From JBFWYO01 sp050186335 (GTDB lineage Bacteria; Pseudomonadota; Alphaproteobacteria; Bin65), in NCBI GenBank assembly GCA_050186335.1, contig JBFWYO010000106.1, forward strand, positions 1 through 13,162: DNA of 13,162 nucleotides, given 5' to 3'. The first letter of the stretch is position 1. Each line of letters begins with the position of its first letter. Below are positions 1 to 7,229 of this stretch, one piece after another. The translations under genes and the position numbers were made by a program. The notes below the pieces were generated by a model that saw nothing but the letters and a program-made list of their open reading frames with translations, was not told the DNA's origin and did not search any database.

Positions 1-778
1 GGCCGACGGCCGGGGTCAACAATGTGCCGATCGAGGAGATCGCGATCGGGAAAATCACCACAATGCGAAACCACGCGAAGTAGCACAGCACCAGCGAAAC
101 GAAGGTGACGTACATCGAGGCGCCGATAATGGTGAGATCGGCTTGGTGATAGACGAATTTCTCGGTGACCGCGGAAATGACCGCGATCGGCACGCAGCCC
201 ACGAACAACTGCCAGCCGGCGACGACGGTCGGATCGTTCACCCAGCGCGTGCGTTTCTGAATCAGCGATCCGACGCCCCAATTGAACGCGGCCAGCAGGA
301 TGATCGCGGCGCCCCATGGATTGAACCCGGCGGCGGTGAAATCCTGCAGCACCAGCACGGCGATCCCGGCGGTGCCGAACACCAGCGACAGGATCACCCG
401 CCAGCCGAGTCGCTCGTGCAGAAACAGGACGCTCAGGATGGCGGCGAAAATCGGCATCGTGAAGCCGAGGATCGAGGCTTGGCCGGTGGCCATCATCTTG
501 ATGCCCCAGGCGATCAACACGAACCACGAGGTCACGTTGAACAACGACATGACGACCAGCGTCCACCAGTGCCGCCGCGGCACGGCAAGCGCCTTGCCCA
601 TGGCGCGCGCGAGCGCCAGCAGGATCAGGCCCGAGGCGATGCCGGTCACCGCGCGGAACTGCCACAGCGGAATTTCATGCAGCACGATGCGCATCATCGG
701 CCAGTTGAAGCCCCAGCCGAACGCCAGGACGAACAACAGCATAATGCCGAGCCGAGTCTCCGCCGGTTTGGAGGCCAT
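1..778 (-). CDS. EamA-type (DMT superfamily) transporter, 3' end cut off
   Basis: Reading leftwards from ATG 778, an open frame of 259 codons runs off the window edge without a stop. The product is a very hydrophobic inner-membrane protein starting MASKPAETRLGIMLLFVLAF. It shows the EamA pattern: a first helix with FGWGFNWP, a helix rich in small residues ending in ATGQASILGFTMPIFAAIL, then LHERLGWR and a helix VILSLVFGTAGIAVLVLQ, after which the second EamA half begins (NPWGAAIILLAAFNWGVGS). About eight of the usual ten membrane helices are visible. The family exports metabolites or amino acids, but the substrate cannot be read from sequence. The start lies 3 bp after the gpt stop on the same strand, so translation is probably coupled. 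I see no strong ribosome binding site of its own. The missing C-terminus is only a window effect. Confidence 0.88.
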   Translation of the reverse strand, partial: MASKPAETRLGIMLLFVLAFGWGFNWPMMRIVLHEIPLWQFRAVTGIASGLILLALARAMGKALAVPRRHWWTLVVMSLFNVTSWFVLIAWGIKMMATGQASILGFTMPIFAAILSVLFLHERLGWRVILSLVFGTAGIAVLVLQDFTAAGFNPWGAAIILLAAFNWGVGSLIQKRTRWVNDPTVVAGWQLFVGCVPIAVISAVTEKFVYHQADLTIIGASMYVTFVSLVLCYFAWFRIVVIFPIAISSIGTLLTPAVG

Positions 779-781
779 TCG

Positions 782-1300
782 TCAGCGGCCGTTTCTAATT
801 CCGGCGATCGGCGCCACGTATTGCGGCTCGGTATCCCACGGGAAATGAATCCACGTGTCCTGGCTGACTTCGGTCACGAAGGTATCGACCAGCGGCTTGC
901 CGGCCGGCTTGGCATAGACCGTGGCGAAATGCGCCTTGGGCAGGATCTCGCGCACCAGCTTGGCCGTGGTTCCGGTATCGACCAGATCGTCGATGATGAC
1001 CCAGCCGGTGCCGTCGCCTTGCGGGCCCTTCAGCACCCGCGCGCCGGTCTGCACCTGGTGGTCGTAACTGGTCACGCAGATCGTATCGATCAATCGCAGG
1101 TCGAGCTCGCGCGCGACGATGGCCGCCGGCACCATGCCGCCGCGCGTCACCGCGACGACGCCCTTGAACGGGCCCTGCTCGGACAGGCGCCAGGCCAGCG
1201 CTTTCGAGTCGCGGTGCAGCTCCTGCCACGAAACCGGAAAATTCTTCTGGAACTTGGCTTTGTCGGTCAGCCGCTCGGCGGATTCCTTCGGCGTGCTCAC
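782..1300 (-). CDS. gpt: xanthine-guanine phosphoribosyltransferase
   Basis: This is a purine-salvage enzyme of the cytoplasm that converts xanthine, guanine or hypoxanthine plus PRPP to the nucleotide. From the GTG start the protein is 172 residues (E. coli Gpt is 152). It has the pyrophosphate loop TRGG at 52-55, the PRPP-binding motif IIDDLVDTGTTA at 102-113 with the two acidic residues, the segment KAHFATVYAKPAGKPLVD, and the C-terminal WIHFPWD at 150-156, all matching E. coli Gpt closely. I chose GTG 1300 because an AGGGGAG Shine-Dalgarno sequence lies about 8 bases before it. Two upstream ATGs in frame (1330 and 1357) would add 10 or 19 residues of low-complexity sequence and are less likely. 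The extra N-terminal stretch before PVSW is usual for alphaproteobacterial members. The transporter gene follows 3 bp downstream. Confidence 0.93.
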   Translation of the reverse strand: MSTPKESAERLTDKAKFQKNFPVSWQELHRDSKALAWRLSEQGPFKGVVAVTRGGMVPAAIVARELDLRLIDTICVTSYDHQVQTGARVLKGPQGDGTGWVIIDDLVDTGTTAKLVREILPKAHFATVYAKPAGKPLVDTFVTEVSQDTWIHFPWDTEPQYVAPIAGIRNGR

Positions 1301-1452
1301 GGCGGCATTCTCCCCTGGCAACCGGCCCATATAGCCCTGGCGCCGGCCGGCGGGCAACGGCGGGCGGCGCGGGCGGGGTGTGCCGCGCGCGCAAGGCCGG
1401 CGGCGCGCCTAAAGCAATGGCGCCGGACGCAATGGCTAACGTCGGCTTGTCG

Positions 1453-1878
1453 TCAGGTCGGCTCGCCGCGGCCGCGCGCCAGCACGCAGCCGGCGATCCG
1501 CCAACTGCCGTCTGCCTGGCGTTCCATGTGATAGGCGGCAACGTAGCCGACGCCGTCCTTGCCCAGGATCAGCACCTCTTGAATAGGCGCGCCGGCCGCC
1601 AGGATAAGCCTGCCGAAGGTCACCGCCTTGGGCCGATACACCGGCCGGTAGCCTTCGCGCACCATGGCCAGAAAATTGTCCGCCGTTTCGAACTGGCGGC
1701 GGATCGTCGGCGCGGCGAACGAAAAGGCGGTCACGCCGTCGTCGCGCTTGAACGCCTCGAGCTGGCGGCGAATGACATCCTGGATCGACGCGCGCTCCGA
1801 GTCGCTCCACTCGGCGGACGCCGGGCCGGCGAACGCCAGCATGCCGAGCACCAGGATCAGGTATCGAAGGCAACGCAT
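1453..1878 (-). CDS. secreted DUF4864 family protein
   Basis: This is a 141-residue exported protein of unknown function. The N-terminus is a clear Sec signal peptide: MRCLRYLILVLGMLAFAGPASA, with likely cleavage after the ASA at residue 22. The mature part starts EWSDSERASIQDVIRRQLEAF, continues with AFSFAAPTIRRQF and FLAMVREGYRPVYRP, and ends with VGYVAAYHMERQADGSWRIAGCVL. This is the DUF4864 pattern, a small NTF2/SnoaL-like fold with a helical start and a beta-sheet end whose last strand carries the W-R-I-x-G-C segment. A good Shine-Dalgarno sequence, GGGAGG, lies about 6 bases before ATG 1878. The gene starts 32 bp after the stop of the lipoprotein gene on the same strand, so the two are probably one transcript and both products act in the envelope. 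No catalytic residues can be named. Confidence 0.82.
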   Translation of the reverse strand: MRCLRYLILVLGMLAFAGPASAEWSDSERASIQDVIRRQLEAFKRDDGVTAFSFAAPTIRRQFETADNFLAMVREGYRPVYRPKAVTFGRLILAAGAPIQEVLILGKDGVGYVAAYHMERQADGSWRIAGCVLARGRGEPT

Positions 1879-1910
1879 TCAGAGCCTCCCAACGAAGCGG
1901 TCGCGGCGCG

Positions 1911-2711
1911 TTATTGCCAAATGGTATCGCGCAGCCATTTCGGCCGCGGCGCGCCCTTGGCGGCGATCACTTGCTGCTGCATGTCCGACACCGCGGCGAA
2001 TTGGCCTTCGGTGTATTCCACCAGGCGCGCGAGATCGCGGCGGATCTGGTCGACCAGCTTGCCGGCAGTCTCCGCGTTGGCGGCGATCTCCCGGTCGAGC
2101 GCGGTCAGCGCTTGCTTGTCGGCATCGCCGGTGCCCGCCGCGCCGGCCGCCGCGCGGATCGCTTCGCCGACGTTGCGCGCGGTCTCGATGTCCGCCTCGG
2201 TGGCGACCGCCAGGCCGCTCATGCGCACCGTTTCGCCTTGCATCTTCTGCAGCAGCGATTTCAGCTCCACCACGCGGTCGTCGAACTGTCGGTTGCTCTC
2301 GGGCAGCGGGTCGCCGGGTTGCAGCCGCATTCTTTCGATCAATACGACGTAGTCGTTGAAGTAGATCTGCAAGGCGCTGCGGCGGAACTGCAGCGAATCG
2401 TCGGTATCGCTGAGGCGGCGGGCAAACAGCGCGGCCTGATTGTTGGCCTGCGTCAGCACGCGGCCGGCCGGCGTTGCGGTATCCGTGCGGGCAACTTGCG
2501 TGCGCGCGACGGGTCGGAAGTAATCGCGCCCGAGCGCAGGCGGCGTGCGGCCCACGCGCTCGGCGCCCAATTCGGTGACGTAGGGCTGGCGTTCGCCCGG
2601 CCGTTCGCCGGCGGTCGCCAGGAAGACCGTCGATTGCACGTCGGCGCAGCCGGACATCAGCAGCGGCAGCAGGCAGGCGGCCAGGACGAGCGATGATCTC
2701 CAGGCGGGCAT
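1911..2711 (-). CDS. probable lipoprotein, helical, function unknown
   Basis: This 266-residue protein begins MPAWRSSLVLAACLLPLLMSG and has a lipobox, LMSGC, whose Cys22 would be lipidated; +2 is Ala, which in enterobacteria allows outer-membrane sorting. After the lipid anchor comes a linker of about 70 residues, then a long mostly helical, charged region: heptad-like runs around FDDRVVELKSLLQKMQGETV and LDREIAANAETAGKLVDQIRRD suggest a coiled coil. It ends RPKWLRDTIWQ. I do not recognise the family. The open frame extends upstream to 3089, but that part is arginine/proline-rich, lacks a plausible start, and would put the signal sequence about 125 residues inside the protein, so ATG 2711 is the better start. 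It is followed 32 bp later by the DUF4864 gene, suggesting a two-gene envelope operon. Confidence 0.72.
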   Translation of the reverse strand: MPAWRSSLVLAACLLPLLMSGCADVQSTVFLATAGERPGERQPYVTELGAERVGRTPPALGRDYFRPVARTQVARTDTATPAGRVLTQANNQAALFARRLSDTDDSLQFRRSALQIYFNDYVVLIERMRLQPGDPLPESNRQFDDRVVELKSLLQKMQGETVRMSGLAVATEADIETARNVGEAIRAAAGAAGTGDADKQALTALDREIAANAETAGKLVDQIRRDLARLVEYTEGQFAAVSDMQQQVIAAKGAPRPKWLRDTIWQ

Positions 2712-2886
2712 AGGCGGTCGGTCCCCAAAAGTCGTGGCCGCGGCGGCGGATCGCGCAACCCCACAATGCCAAGCCGGCGGGGTGACTGGCAAGCCGCTTG
2801 GCGGCTGTCCCGGCGACCGCCGCGCGAATTCCATGTCGATGCGGTGATCGTCGCGCCGCCGGTTTTGGGGCTTCGGCTTCCGGATC

Positions 2887-3162
2887 TTGGGCTGGGCAAC
2901 GCCACGCATTTTCGGCGCCGCCAATGTGCGGATCGGCACGATCTCGGGATCCGAAGGCGACGAGCCGCCGGGCGGCACGATGATCGACAATCCGAAGGGC
3001 AGACTGTCGAAGGCGCTGACGCTGCATTTCAGCCCGACCCGTGAACTGCCGGCGCGCGAGCGCACCCGGATCATGGGCGGCCGGCGCATCGCCTCGAGTC
3101 ATCCGATGCTGCGCAAATCCGCGCCGGAATTGTTCCGGCGCGGCGTGCGGCTCAACCGCTGA
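2887..3162 (+). CDS. small basic hypothetical protein
   Basis: This is an open frame of 91 codons from TTG 2887 to TGA 3162. A shorter form from ATG 2980 (60 residues) is equally possible, because neither start has a convincing ribosome binding site. The frame shows strong G/C preference in third positions along its whole length, as the confirmed genes here do, and that is the main reason to call it coding. The C-terminal half is basic and ends LRKSAPELFRRGVRLNR. A central piece, RELPARERTRIMGGRRIASS, is rich in arginine. No signal peptide, membrane helix or known motif is seen, and I do not recognise the family. It is divergent from the lipoprotein gene, with about 175 bp between them. It could be a small nucleic-acid- or ribosome-associated protein, but nothing shows that directly. 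Confidence 0.4.
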   Translation: MGWATPRIFGAANVRIGTISGSEGDEPPGGTMIDNPKGRLSKALTLHFSPTRELPARERTRIMGGRRIASSHPMLRKSAPELFRRGVRLNR

Positions 3163-3283
3163 CCGGCCGATGGAAGCCGGAAAACGGCAATTAGATGAAC
3201 TTTTTCAAAGGCTTCGTGCGCCCGGCGGACGGCCGGGATTGGCTTGCAATGGCATATCGATTTGAGTAGTGTCCGCTGCCCTT

Positions 3284-3321
3284 GGGACGGCCGGCTCGGC
3301 CGCCCCGGCGTTTCAGACGCC
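3284..3321 (+). terminator. two back-to-back hairpins ahead of the tRNA
   Basis: GGGACGGCCG (3284-3293) pairs with CGGCCGCCCC (3297-3306) around a 3-base loop, with a single A-C mismatch. Directly after it GGCGT (3307-3311) pairs with ACGCC (3317-3321) around TTCAG. No T-run follows, so this is not a classical terminator. It could end the small gene upstream (stop at 3162), or be the 5' leader structure removed from the tRNA precursor, whose mature 5' end is 8 bases further on. Confidence 0.3.
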
Positions 3322-3329
3322 ACAAAGCT

Positions 3330-3406
3330 GCGCCCGTAGCTCAACTGGATAGAGCACCAGACTACGAATCTGGGGGTTAGGAGTTCGAATCTCTTCGGGC
3401 GCGCCA
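3330..3406 (+). tRNA. tRNA-Arg, anticodon ACG
   Basis: This is a full cloverleaf of 77 bases with encoded CCA. The acceptor stem GCGCCCG (3330-3336) pairs with CGGGCGC (3396-3402), followed by discriminator G3403 and CCA 3404-3406. The D arm is GCTC...GAGC. The anticodon stem CCAGA/TCTGG (from 3357) encloses the loop CTACGAA with anticodon ACG at 3364-3366. The T arm is AGGAG-TTCGAAT-CTCTT, with one G-U pair. The first anticodon base would be deaminated to inosine by TadA to read CGU, CGC and CGA. A T-rich stretch follows (CTTTTCGCTTTTC). No second copy of the tRNA 3' end was seen in the window, so there is no sign of an integrated element at this site. Confidence 0.96.
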
Positions 3407-3659
3407 CTTTTCGCTTTTCACCGACGATCCTCGCTGGATTTCACTGCCGCCATTGCAGTGCGCGTTCTTGCGCGCGATACCGTTCGGCAGCCACGCGCCT
3501 GTCGGCAGGCGCGAACGCATCAGAGATATGCTTTCAAACAATCCAAGAATTGCGACATCATACGTGAACTGCGTTACGGCTGGCTGGATTGAACGATGTT
3601 CTATTGCGGCGTTATCGATTGGCCGATTTCTGAGAGATACGCCCTAAGGAAATGCCGAT

Positions 3660-6167
3660 ATGAGCGGAACGGAGGGCGTTCGCGCGCCGGGCCCGCCGGG
3701 GAAAGCGCCTTCGCACGCACCTGACGGCGTGGTTGCTGCACTTAAGCGGGCTGTCGAATGCCATCAACAGGGCCGTTTGCAGGAGGCCGAGCGCCTCTAC
3801 AGAGACGTCATCGAAATGATGCCCGGCAATTTCGACGCGCTACATATGCTGGGCGTCATCCAGATTCAGCGTAAGAATTTCATCGCAGCGATCGATTTGA
3901 TCGGCCGGGCATTGTTGGTGAAACCTGACAACGCCTTCGCCGAGTCAAACTTCGGTGCCGCACTGATCGAACTGAAGCGCTTTGACGAAGCGTTGGCGCA
4001 TTGCGACCGCGCCTTGGCGCTCGACCCTAATTATCCGGACGCGATCAAGAATCGCGGCATTGCCTTGCGGGCGTTGGGGCGACATGAGGAGGCGCTGGTG
4101 GCGTGTGACCGCGCGCTGACGCTGCATCCCGATAATGTCGATATCGTCCGCATGCGCGGGGCGATGCTGTTCGATCTCAAGCGGCATCCGGAAGCGTTGG
4201 CCTGTTTCAACCGCGCGTTGGCAGCGCAACCGGATCATGTCGGCACCCTATTGGATCAGGGCAAGGCCTTGCGCGCGCTCGGCCGAGCGGAACAGGCATT
4301 GGCAAGTTACGATCGCGCGCTTGCCCTTCGGCCGGATCTCGCCGCGGCCCTGTTCAGCCGTGGCAACGCATCCCTGGATCTCGGCAAACCGACCGACGCC
4401 CTGGCGAGCTATGAGCGGGCGCTGGCACTGCAGCCGGCGTATCCGGAAGCGCTAAATGCTCGCGGTAACGCCTTGTTGGATCTGAAGCGGTACGACGAGG
4501 CGCTGGCGAGCTATGACCGCGCTTTGGAACTGAAGCAGGATTTTGCGGAAGCCCTCAACAATCGCGGCACCGCGTTGCGCGCGCTGGAACGCTACGATGA
4601 GGCGCTGACAAGTTATGACCGCGCGCTCAGCTTGCAGCCAAACTACGCCGAAGCGCTGCGCAATGCCGCAATTGCTTGTATCGAGCAGGGAAGGCATCGC
4701 GATGCCGTCGAATATCTCGATCGGGCGCAGACAGTCGAGCCGGACAGCACAGTCACGCGATGGAAACGGGTGTTGACGACAGTCCCGATGGTTCTCGAGC
4801 ACGACGAGGACATCGGCGCATTTCGCGCGGAGTTTGTTCGGGCACTGGCAAACTTGGAAGTCTGGCTGCAAGGCAGGCCGGATGCCTATGAACTAGTGGG
4901 TAACGCCAACGTTTTTTATTTAGCGTATCAGGATGCGAACAATCGCGATTTGCTGGGGCGCTATGGCGCGCTTTGCGCGCGTTTGATGCACCAGTGGCAG
5001 CAAGGTCACGGTTTGCCTTCGAAATATTCGGTCCGTCGGGACGGTCCAATTCGAGTCGGCATCGTTTCAGCGCAGCTTCACGCGCATTCGGTCTGGCTGG
5101 CGATCGTCAAGGGCTGGTTCCTGCATCTCGATCGAAGCAAGTTCGCACTTCACGTTTTTCATCTGGAAAATACACAAGATGCGGAAACCGATCGAGCGAT
5201 GGCACAATCGTCATCGTTCGAGCAGGGCGTCAAGACGTTGCCCGAATGGGTCGACGCCATCGCCGGCAGGCAACCCGATATTCTGATCTATCCTGAACTC
5301 GGCATGCACCCGATGGCATACAAGCTGGCCAGCCTGCGTCTCGCACCAACGCAGGCGGCGGCGTGGGGGCATCCGGAAACCACGGGTCTGCCGACGATCG
5401 ATCATTACCTATCGGCGCAGGCTTTCGAGCCGCCCGAAGCGCAAGATCACTACACGGAGAAGCTGGTTTGCCTGCCGCGGCTCGGCTGCTGCTATGCGCC
5501 GCTCTCCGTGCCATGGCGGCGGCCCGATCTTGCGCGTCTGGGCATAAAACAGAATGTGGCGCGCCTGCTGTGTCCTGGCATGCCGTTCAAGTACACGCCC
5601 GCGTACGACTCGGTCCTGATCCGCATCGCCCGACAATTGGGCGACTGCCAGTTCGTATTTTTCGCCTCGCCGAAACGACCGGCCTTGACCGAAAAGCTGC
5701 GCCGCAGAATGGCTGCGCACTTCGCCGCATCCGGTCTGGCGGCCGATGATTTCGTCGTGTTCGTACCTTGGCAGGACATCCGCGATTTCTTCGGACTGAT
5801 GCACGAGGCGGACGCGTTACTCGATACGATCGGCTTCTCCGGCTTCAATACCGTGATGCAGGCCATCGAATGCGGGCTGCCCGTGGTCACGCGCGAGGGT
5901 CGCTTCATGCGCGGCCGGTTCGGCAGCGGCATCCTTCGGCAACTGGCGATGCCGGAGTTGATCGCCAGGGACGATGTTGAATATGCCGCCATTGTCGCGC
6001 GACTCGTGCGCGATAGCGCGTTCAGAAGCCTGACGCGACAGCGCATCGCGGCCAGCCGCGGTGACCTGTTCGACGACGTTGCGGCAGTGCGCGCGCTCGA
6101 ATCCTATATCGAGCAAGCCAGCGGCGCTGCGGCGGGACGACGGGAAGATTTGCCGGGGTCGATCTAA
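3660..6167 (+). CDS. TPR-repeat GT41 glycosyltransferase (SPINDLY / O-GlcNAc-transferase-like)
   Basis: This 835-residue, two-part protein has no signal peptide and is probably cytoplasmic. Residues 24-363 hold ten consecutive 34-residue tetratricopeptide repeats with the usual A-L/G-Y-A-P pattern, many ending YDRALALxP. A linker follows (about 364-450), then a GT41-type catalytic region (about 455-815). Visible GT41 marks are the His-x-His pair HAHSV (His474, His476) near the start of the first Rossmann lobe, QAAAWGHPETTGLPTIDHYL at 565-584, PPEAQDHYTEKLVCLPRLG, a lysine in GMPFKYTP (Lys644) at the place of the UDP-contacting lysine of OGT, and CGLPVVTREGRFMRGRFGSG from 738. The family moves GlcNAc, or fucose in SPINDLY, onto Ser/Thr of proteins; the donor and target here cannot be read. 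AAGGA at 3646-3650 sits 9 bases before ATG. The gene is convergent with a methyltransferase, sharing stop-codon bases. Confidence 0.9.
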   Translation: MSGTEGVRAPGPPGKAPSHAPDGVVAALKRAVECHQQGRLQEAERLYRDVIEMMPGNFDALHMLGVIQIQRKNFIAAIDLIGRALLVKPDNAFAESNFGAALIELKRFDEALAHCDRALALDPNYPDAIKNRGIALRALGRHEEALVACDRALTLHPDNVDIVRMRGAMLFDLKRHPEALACFNRALAAQPDHVGTLLDQGKALRALGRAEQALASYDRALALRPDLAAALFSRGNASLDLGKPTDALASYERALALQPAYPEALNARGNALLDLKRYDEALASYDRALELKQDFAEALNNRGTALRALERYDEALTSYDRALSLQPNYAEALRNAAIACIEQGRHRDAVEYLDRAQTVEPDSTVTRWKRVLTTVPMVLEHDEDIGAFRAEFVRALANLEVWLQGRPDAYELVGNANVFYLAYQDANNRDLLGRYGALCARLMHQWQQGHGLPSKYSVRRDGPIRVGIVSAQLHAHSVWLAIVKGWFLHLDRSKFALHVFHLENTQDAETDRAMAQSSSFEQGVKTLPEWVDAIAGRQPDILIYPELGMHPMAYKLASLRLAPTQAAAWGHPETTGLPTIDHYLSAQAFEPPEAQDHYTEKLVCLPRLGCCYAPLSVPWRRPDLARLGIKQNVARLLCPGMPFKYTPAYDSVLIRIARQLGDCQFVFFASPKRPALTEKLRRRMAAHFAASGLAADDFVVFVPWQDIRDFFGLMHEADALLDTIGFSGFNTVMQAIECGLPVVTREGRFMRGRFGSGILRQLAMPELIARDDVEYAAIVARLVRDSAFRSLTRQRIAASRGDLFDDVAAVRALESYIEQASGAAAGRREDLPGSI

Positions 6168-6904
6168 TTCGTAAGTCGCGTGGGTTGGGCTTTCACATAG
6201 AACTGCTGCGCGGTCAACTCGGCGAGGTCGTCCGGGGTCAGGTTCTTGAACGCAAGATTCCCTGCGCTGAATGCATTTAACGACGCAAGGTCGCGTCCGG
6301 CGAACGCCTGAGCCAGTTGCGGATCCGGATTAAATCTGGCGGCCTCGATCAGCCATCCCGTTTCGGCGAACAGTTTATCGATTTCCTGGCGCGTGAAGAA
6401 TCGCAGGTGCGTGACGTCGAGGATGCCGCTGCCGGCGTAGCTCCATTTCCCGGCCGCTAGGTCGAGGATGACGCGCAAATTACGCACATTCGGAATGCTG
6501 GCATATAAGGCGCCGCCGTCGGCGACAAGCGGCCGCAACCGCTGCAGCGCCTTCCACGGGTTAACCATATGCTCCAGCACGTCGGCCGCGATGATCGCAT
6601 CGAACCGGCCATCCCGCAGGTCTTCGGCAGTAAAGTCGATATCTTCGAACCGTGCGTTGATGACCCGATCGTAGCTTCCGGCGGCGAGCGCGGCGGCCTG
6701 CTTTATCATCTCGATGCCGATCAGCGATGCTGCCGGAAATTTCCGCCGTAGCCAGCGGCCACTGCCGCCGCAGAAGCATCCCACGTCCAGCACGGTGCGC
6801 GGTGCCCCCGCGATCATTTCGAGCAGGCCGGTCGGCGCGTAATCCAGATTTAGGGTGCGCAGGTGAAGATCGCGTTCCAACCCCGTCCATGCCGGTTCCG
6901 ACAT
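6164..6904 (-). CDS. class I SAM-dependent methyltransferase
   Basis: This 246-residue soluble protein has a Rossmann methyltransferase core. Motif I is VLDVGCFCGGSGRWL, with Asp40 to Gly47 as the SAM loop. An acidic residue after strand 2 is in LIGIEMIK. Motif II/III is FDAIIAADVLEHMVNPWKAL, with the D-V-L-E-H signature typical of the Methyltransf_11/23 group; then ASIPNVRN and a C-terminal DVTHLRFFTRQEI segment often seen in methyltransferases of polysaccharide or glycan gene clusters. The substrate is not known. I start at ATG 6904, because AGAGG lies 5 bases before it; the open frame upstream to 7066 is arginine-rich and lacks a proper binding site. It faces the GT41 gene tail to tail: the two coding regions overlap by 4 bp at 6164-6167, so TAA and TAG share bases. 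A joint role in glycan or glycoprotein decoration is an inference. Confidence 0.87.
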   Translation of the reverse strand: MSEPAWTGLERDLHLRTLNLDYAPTGLLEMIAGAPRTVLDVGCFCGGSGRWLRRKFPAASLIGIEMIKQAAALAAGSYDRVINARFEDIDFTAEDLRDGRFDAIIAADVLEHMVNPWKALQRLRPLVADGGALYASIPNVRNLRVILDLAAGKWSYAGSGILDVTHLRFFTRQEIDKLFAETGWLIEAARFNPDPQLAQAFAGRDLASLNAFSAGNLAFKNLTPDDLAELTAQQFYVKAQPTRLTN

Positions 6905-7172
6905 ATGGGCCTCTGCCGAGTGAAACAAATCGGAAAAGACTATCATCTTCCCATCATTGCGACCATCAACGGCCCAGTGACCATGCGAGCGAGACTTGCC
7001 GGGCTGGGTTACACGAACGATGAATGGTATTGGAAGCCTGCAACGGCTGGTCCGGCATTCCGGCATTGATGTCTGTTCAAAGTGTGTGGAGATGCCGATC
7101 CGCCGCGACTATGCCCACTTGGCGCAGGGTCACGGATTAGTGAAAAGCGGCCGCGTCGGCTGCCGAAAGATT
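6905..7172. other. intergenic region between methyltransferase and marR
   Basis: This is the divergent gap between the methyltransferase start and the MarR operator. The short frames that cross it have mixed third positions, no ribosome binding sites and no recognisable product, so I call no gene. The left end should hold the methyltransferase promoter, but I cannot assign -35 and -10 boxes with confidence. The right end passes into the double operator at 7173-7219. Confidence 0.5.
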
Positions 7173-7219
7173 ATTAGTTGACTAGGAAATTAATTATCGT
7201 AGTCTCTTAGTCAACTAAT
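7173..7219 (+). promoter_or_regulatory. double MarR-type operator over the marR promoter
   Basis: Two 12-base arms, ATTAGTTGACTA (7173-7184) and TAGTCAACTAAT (7208-7219), form a perfect inverted repeat with 23 bases between. Each arm also sits in its own small palindrome, TTAGT-N2-ACTA(A), with centres at 7179.5 and 7212.5. The 33-bp spacing is close to three helical turns, so two dimers would bind on the same face. The left arm contains TTGACT (7178-7183), a good -35 box; a weak -10 (TAGTCT, 7200-7205) lies 16 bases on. Binding would block the polymerase, so autorepression by the MarR protein just downstream is likely. Confidence 0.72.
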
Positions 7220-7229
7220 GGAAATGCCG

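Noticed and set aside
143..1531. Plus-strand open frame of 462 codons
   Set aside because: It is the antisense of the EamA transporter, gpt and part of the DUF4864 gene. The product is Arg/His/Gln/Gly-rich with no family features; long antisense frames are expected in GC-rich genes.
1378..2352. Plus-strand open frame of 324 codons
   Set aside because: It crosses two well-supported minus-strand genes (DUF4864 and lipoprotein) and its Ser/Arg/Ala-rich product has no recognisable fold.
2712..3089. N-terminal extension of the lipoprotein frame
   Set aside because: It would put the signal sequence 126 residues inside the protein; the extension is Arg/Pro-rich and opposite a frame with better codon bias.
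1879..3102. Minus-strand frame of 407 codons over the lipoprotein gene
   Set aside because: The overlapping frame with a signal peptide and lipobox (1911-2711) is far more convincing; this one is a low-complexity Arg/Ala shadow.
3163..3329. tRNA promoter
   Set aside because: Several TTG-containing -35 candidates near 3240 were tried, but no pair with an acceptable -10 and 16-18 base spacing stood out.
3330..3406. tRNA-Arg as an integration site of a mobile element
   Set aside because: No duplicated tRNA 3' end, integrase or phage gene was found in the window.
3453..3647. Plus-strand 64-codon frame after the tRNA
   Set aside because: TTG start without a ribosome binding site, no third-position bias, no recognisable product; probably leader of the GT41 gene.
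3729..4748. 102-bp periodicity that might suggest a repeat or CRISPR array
   Set aside because: The period is 34 codons and the translation is ten TPRs; there are no identical direct repeats with unrelated spacers.
6863..7069. Plus-strand 68-codon frame over the methyltransferase start
   Set aside because: No ribosome binding site, weak codon bias, half of it antisense to the methyltransferase; no known family.
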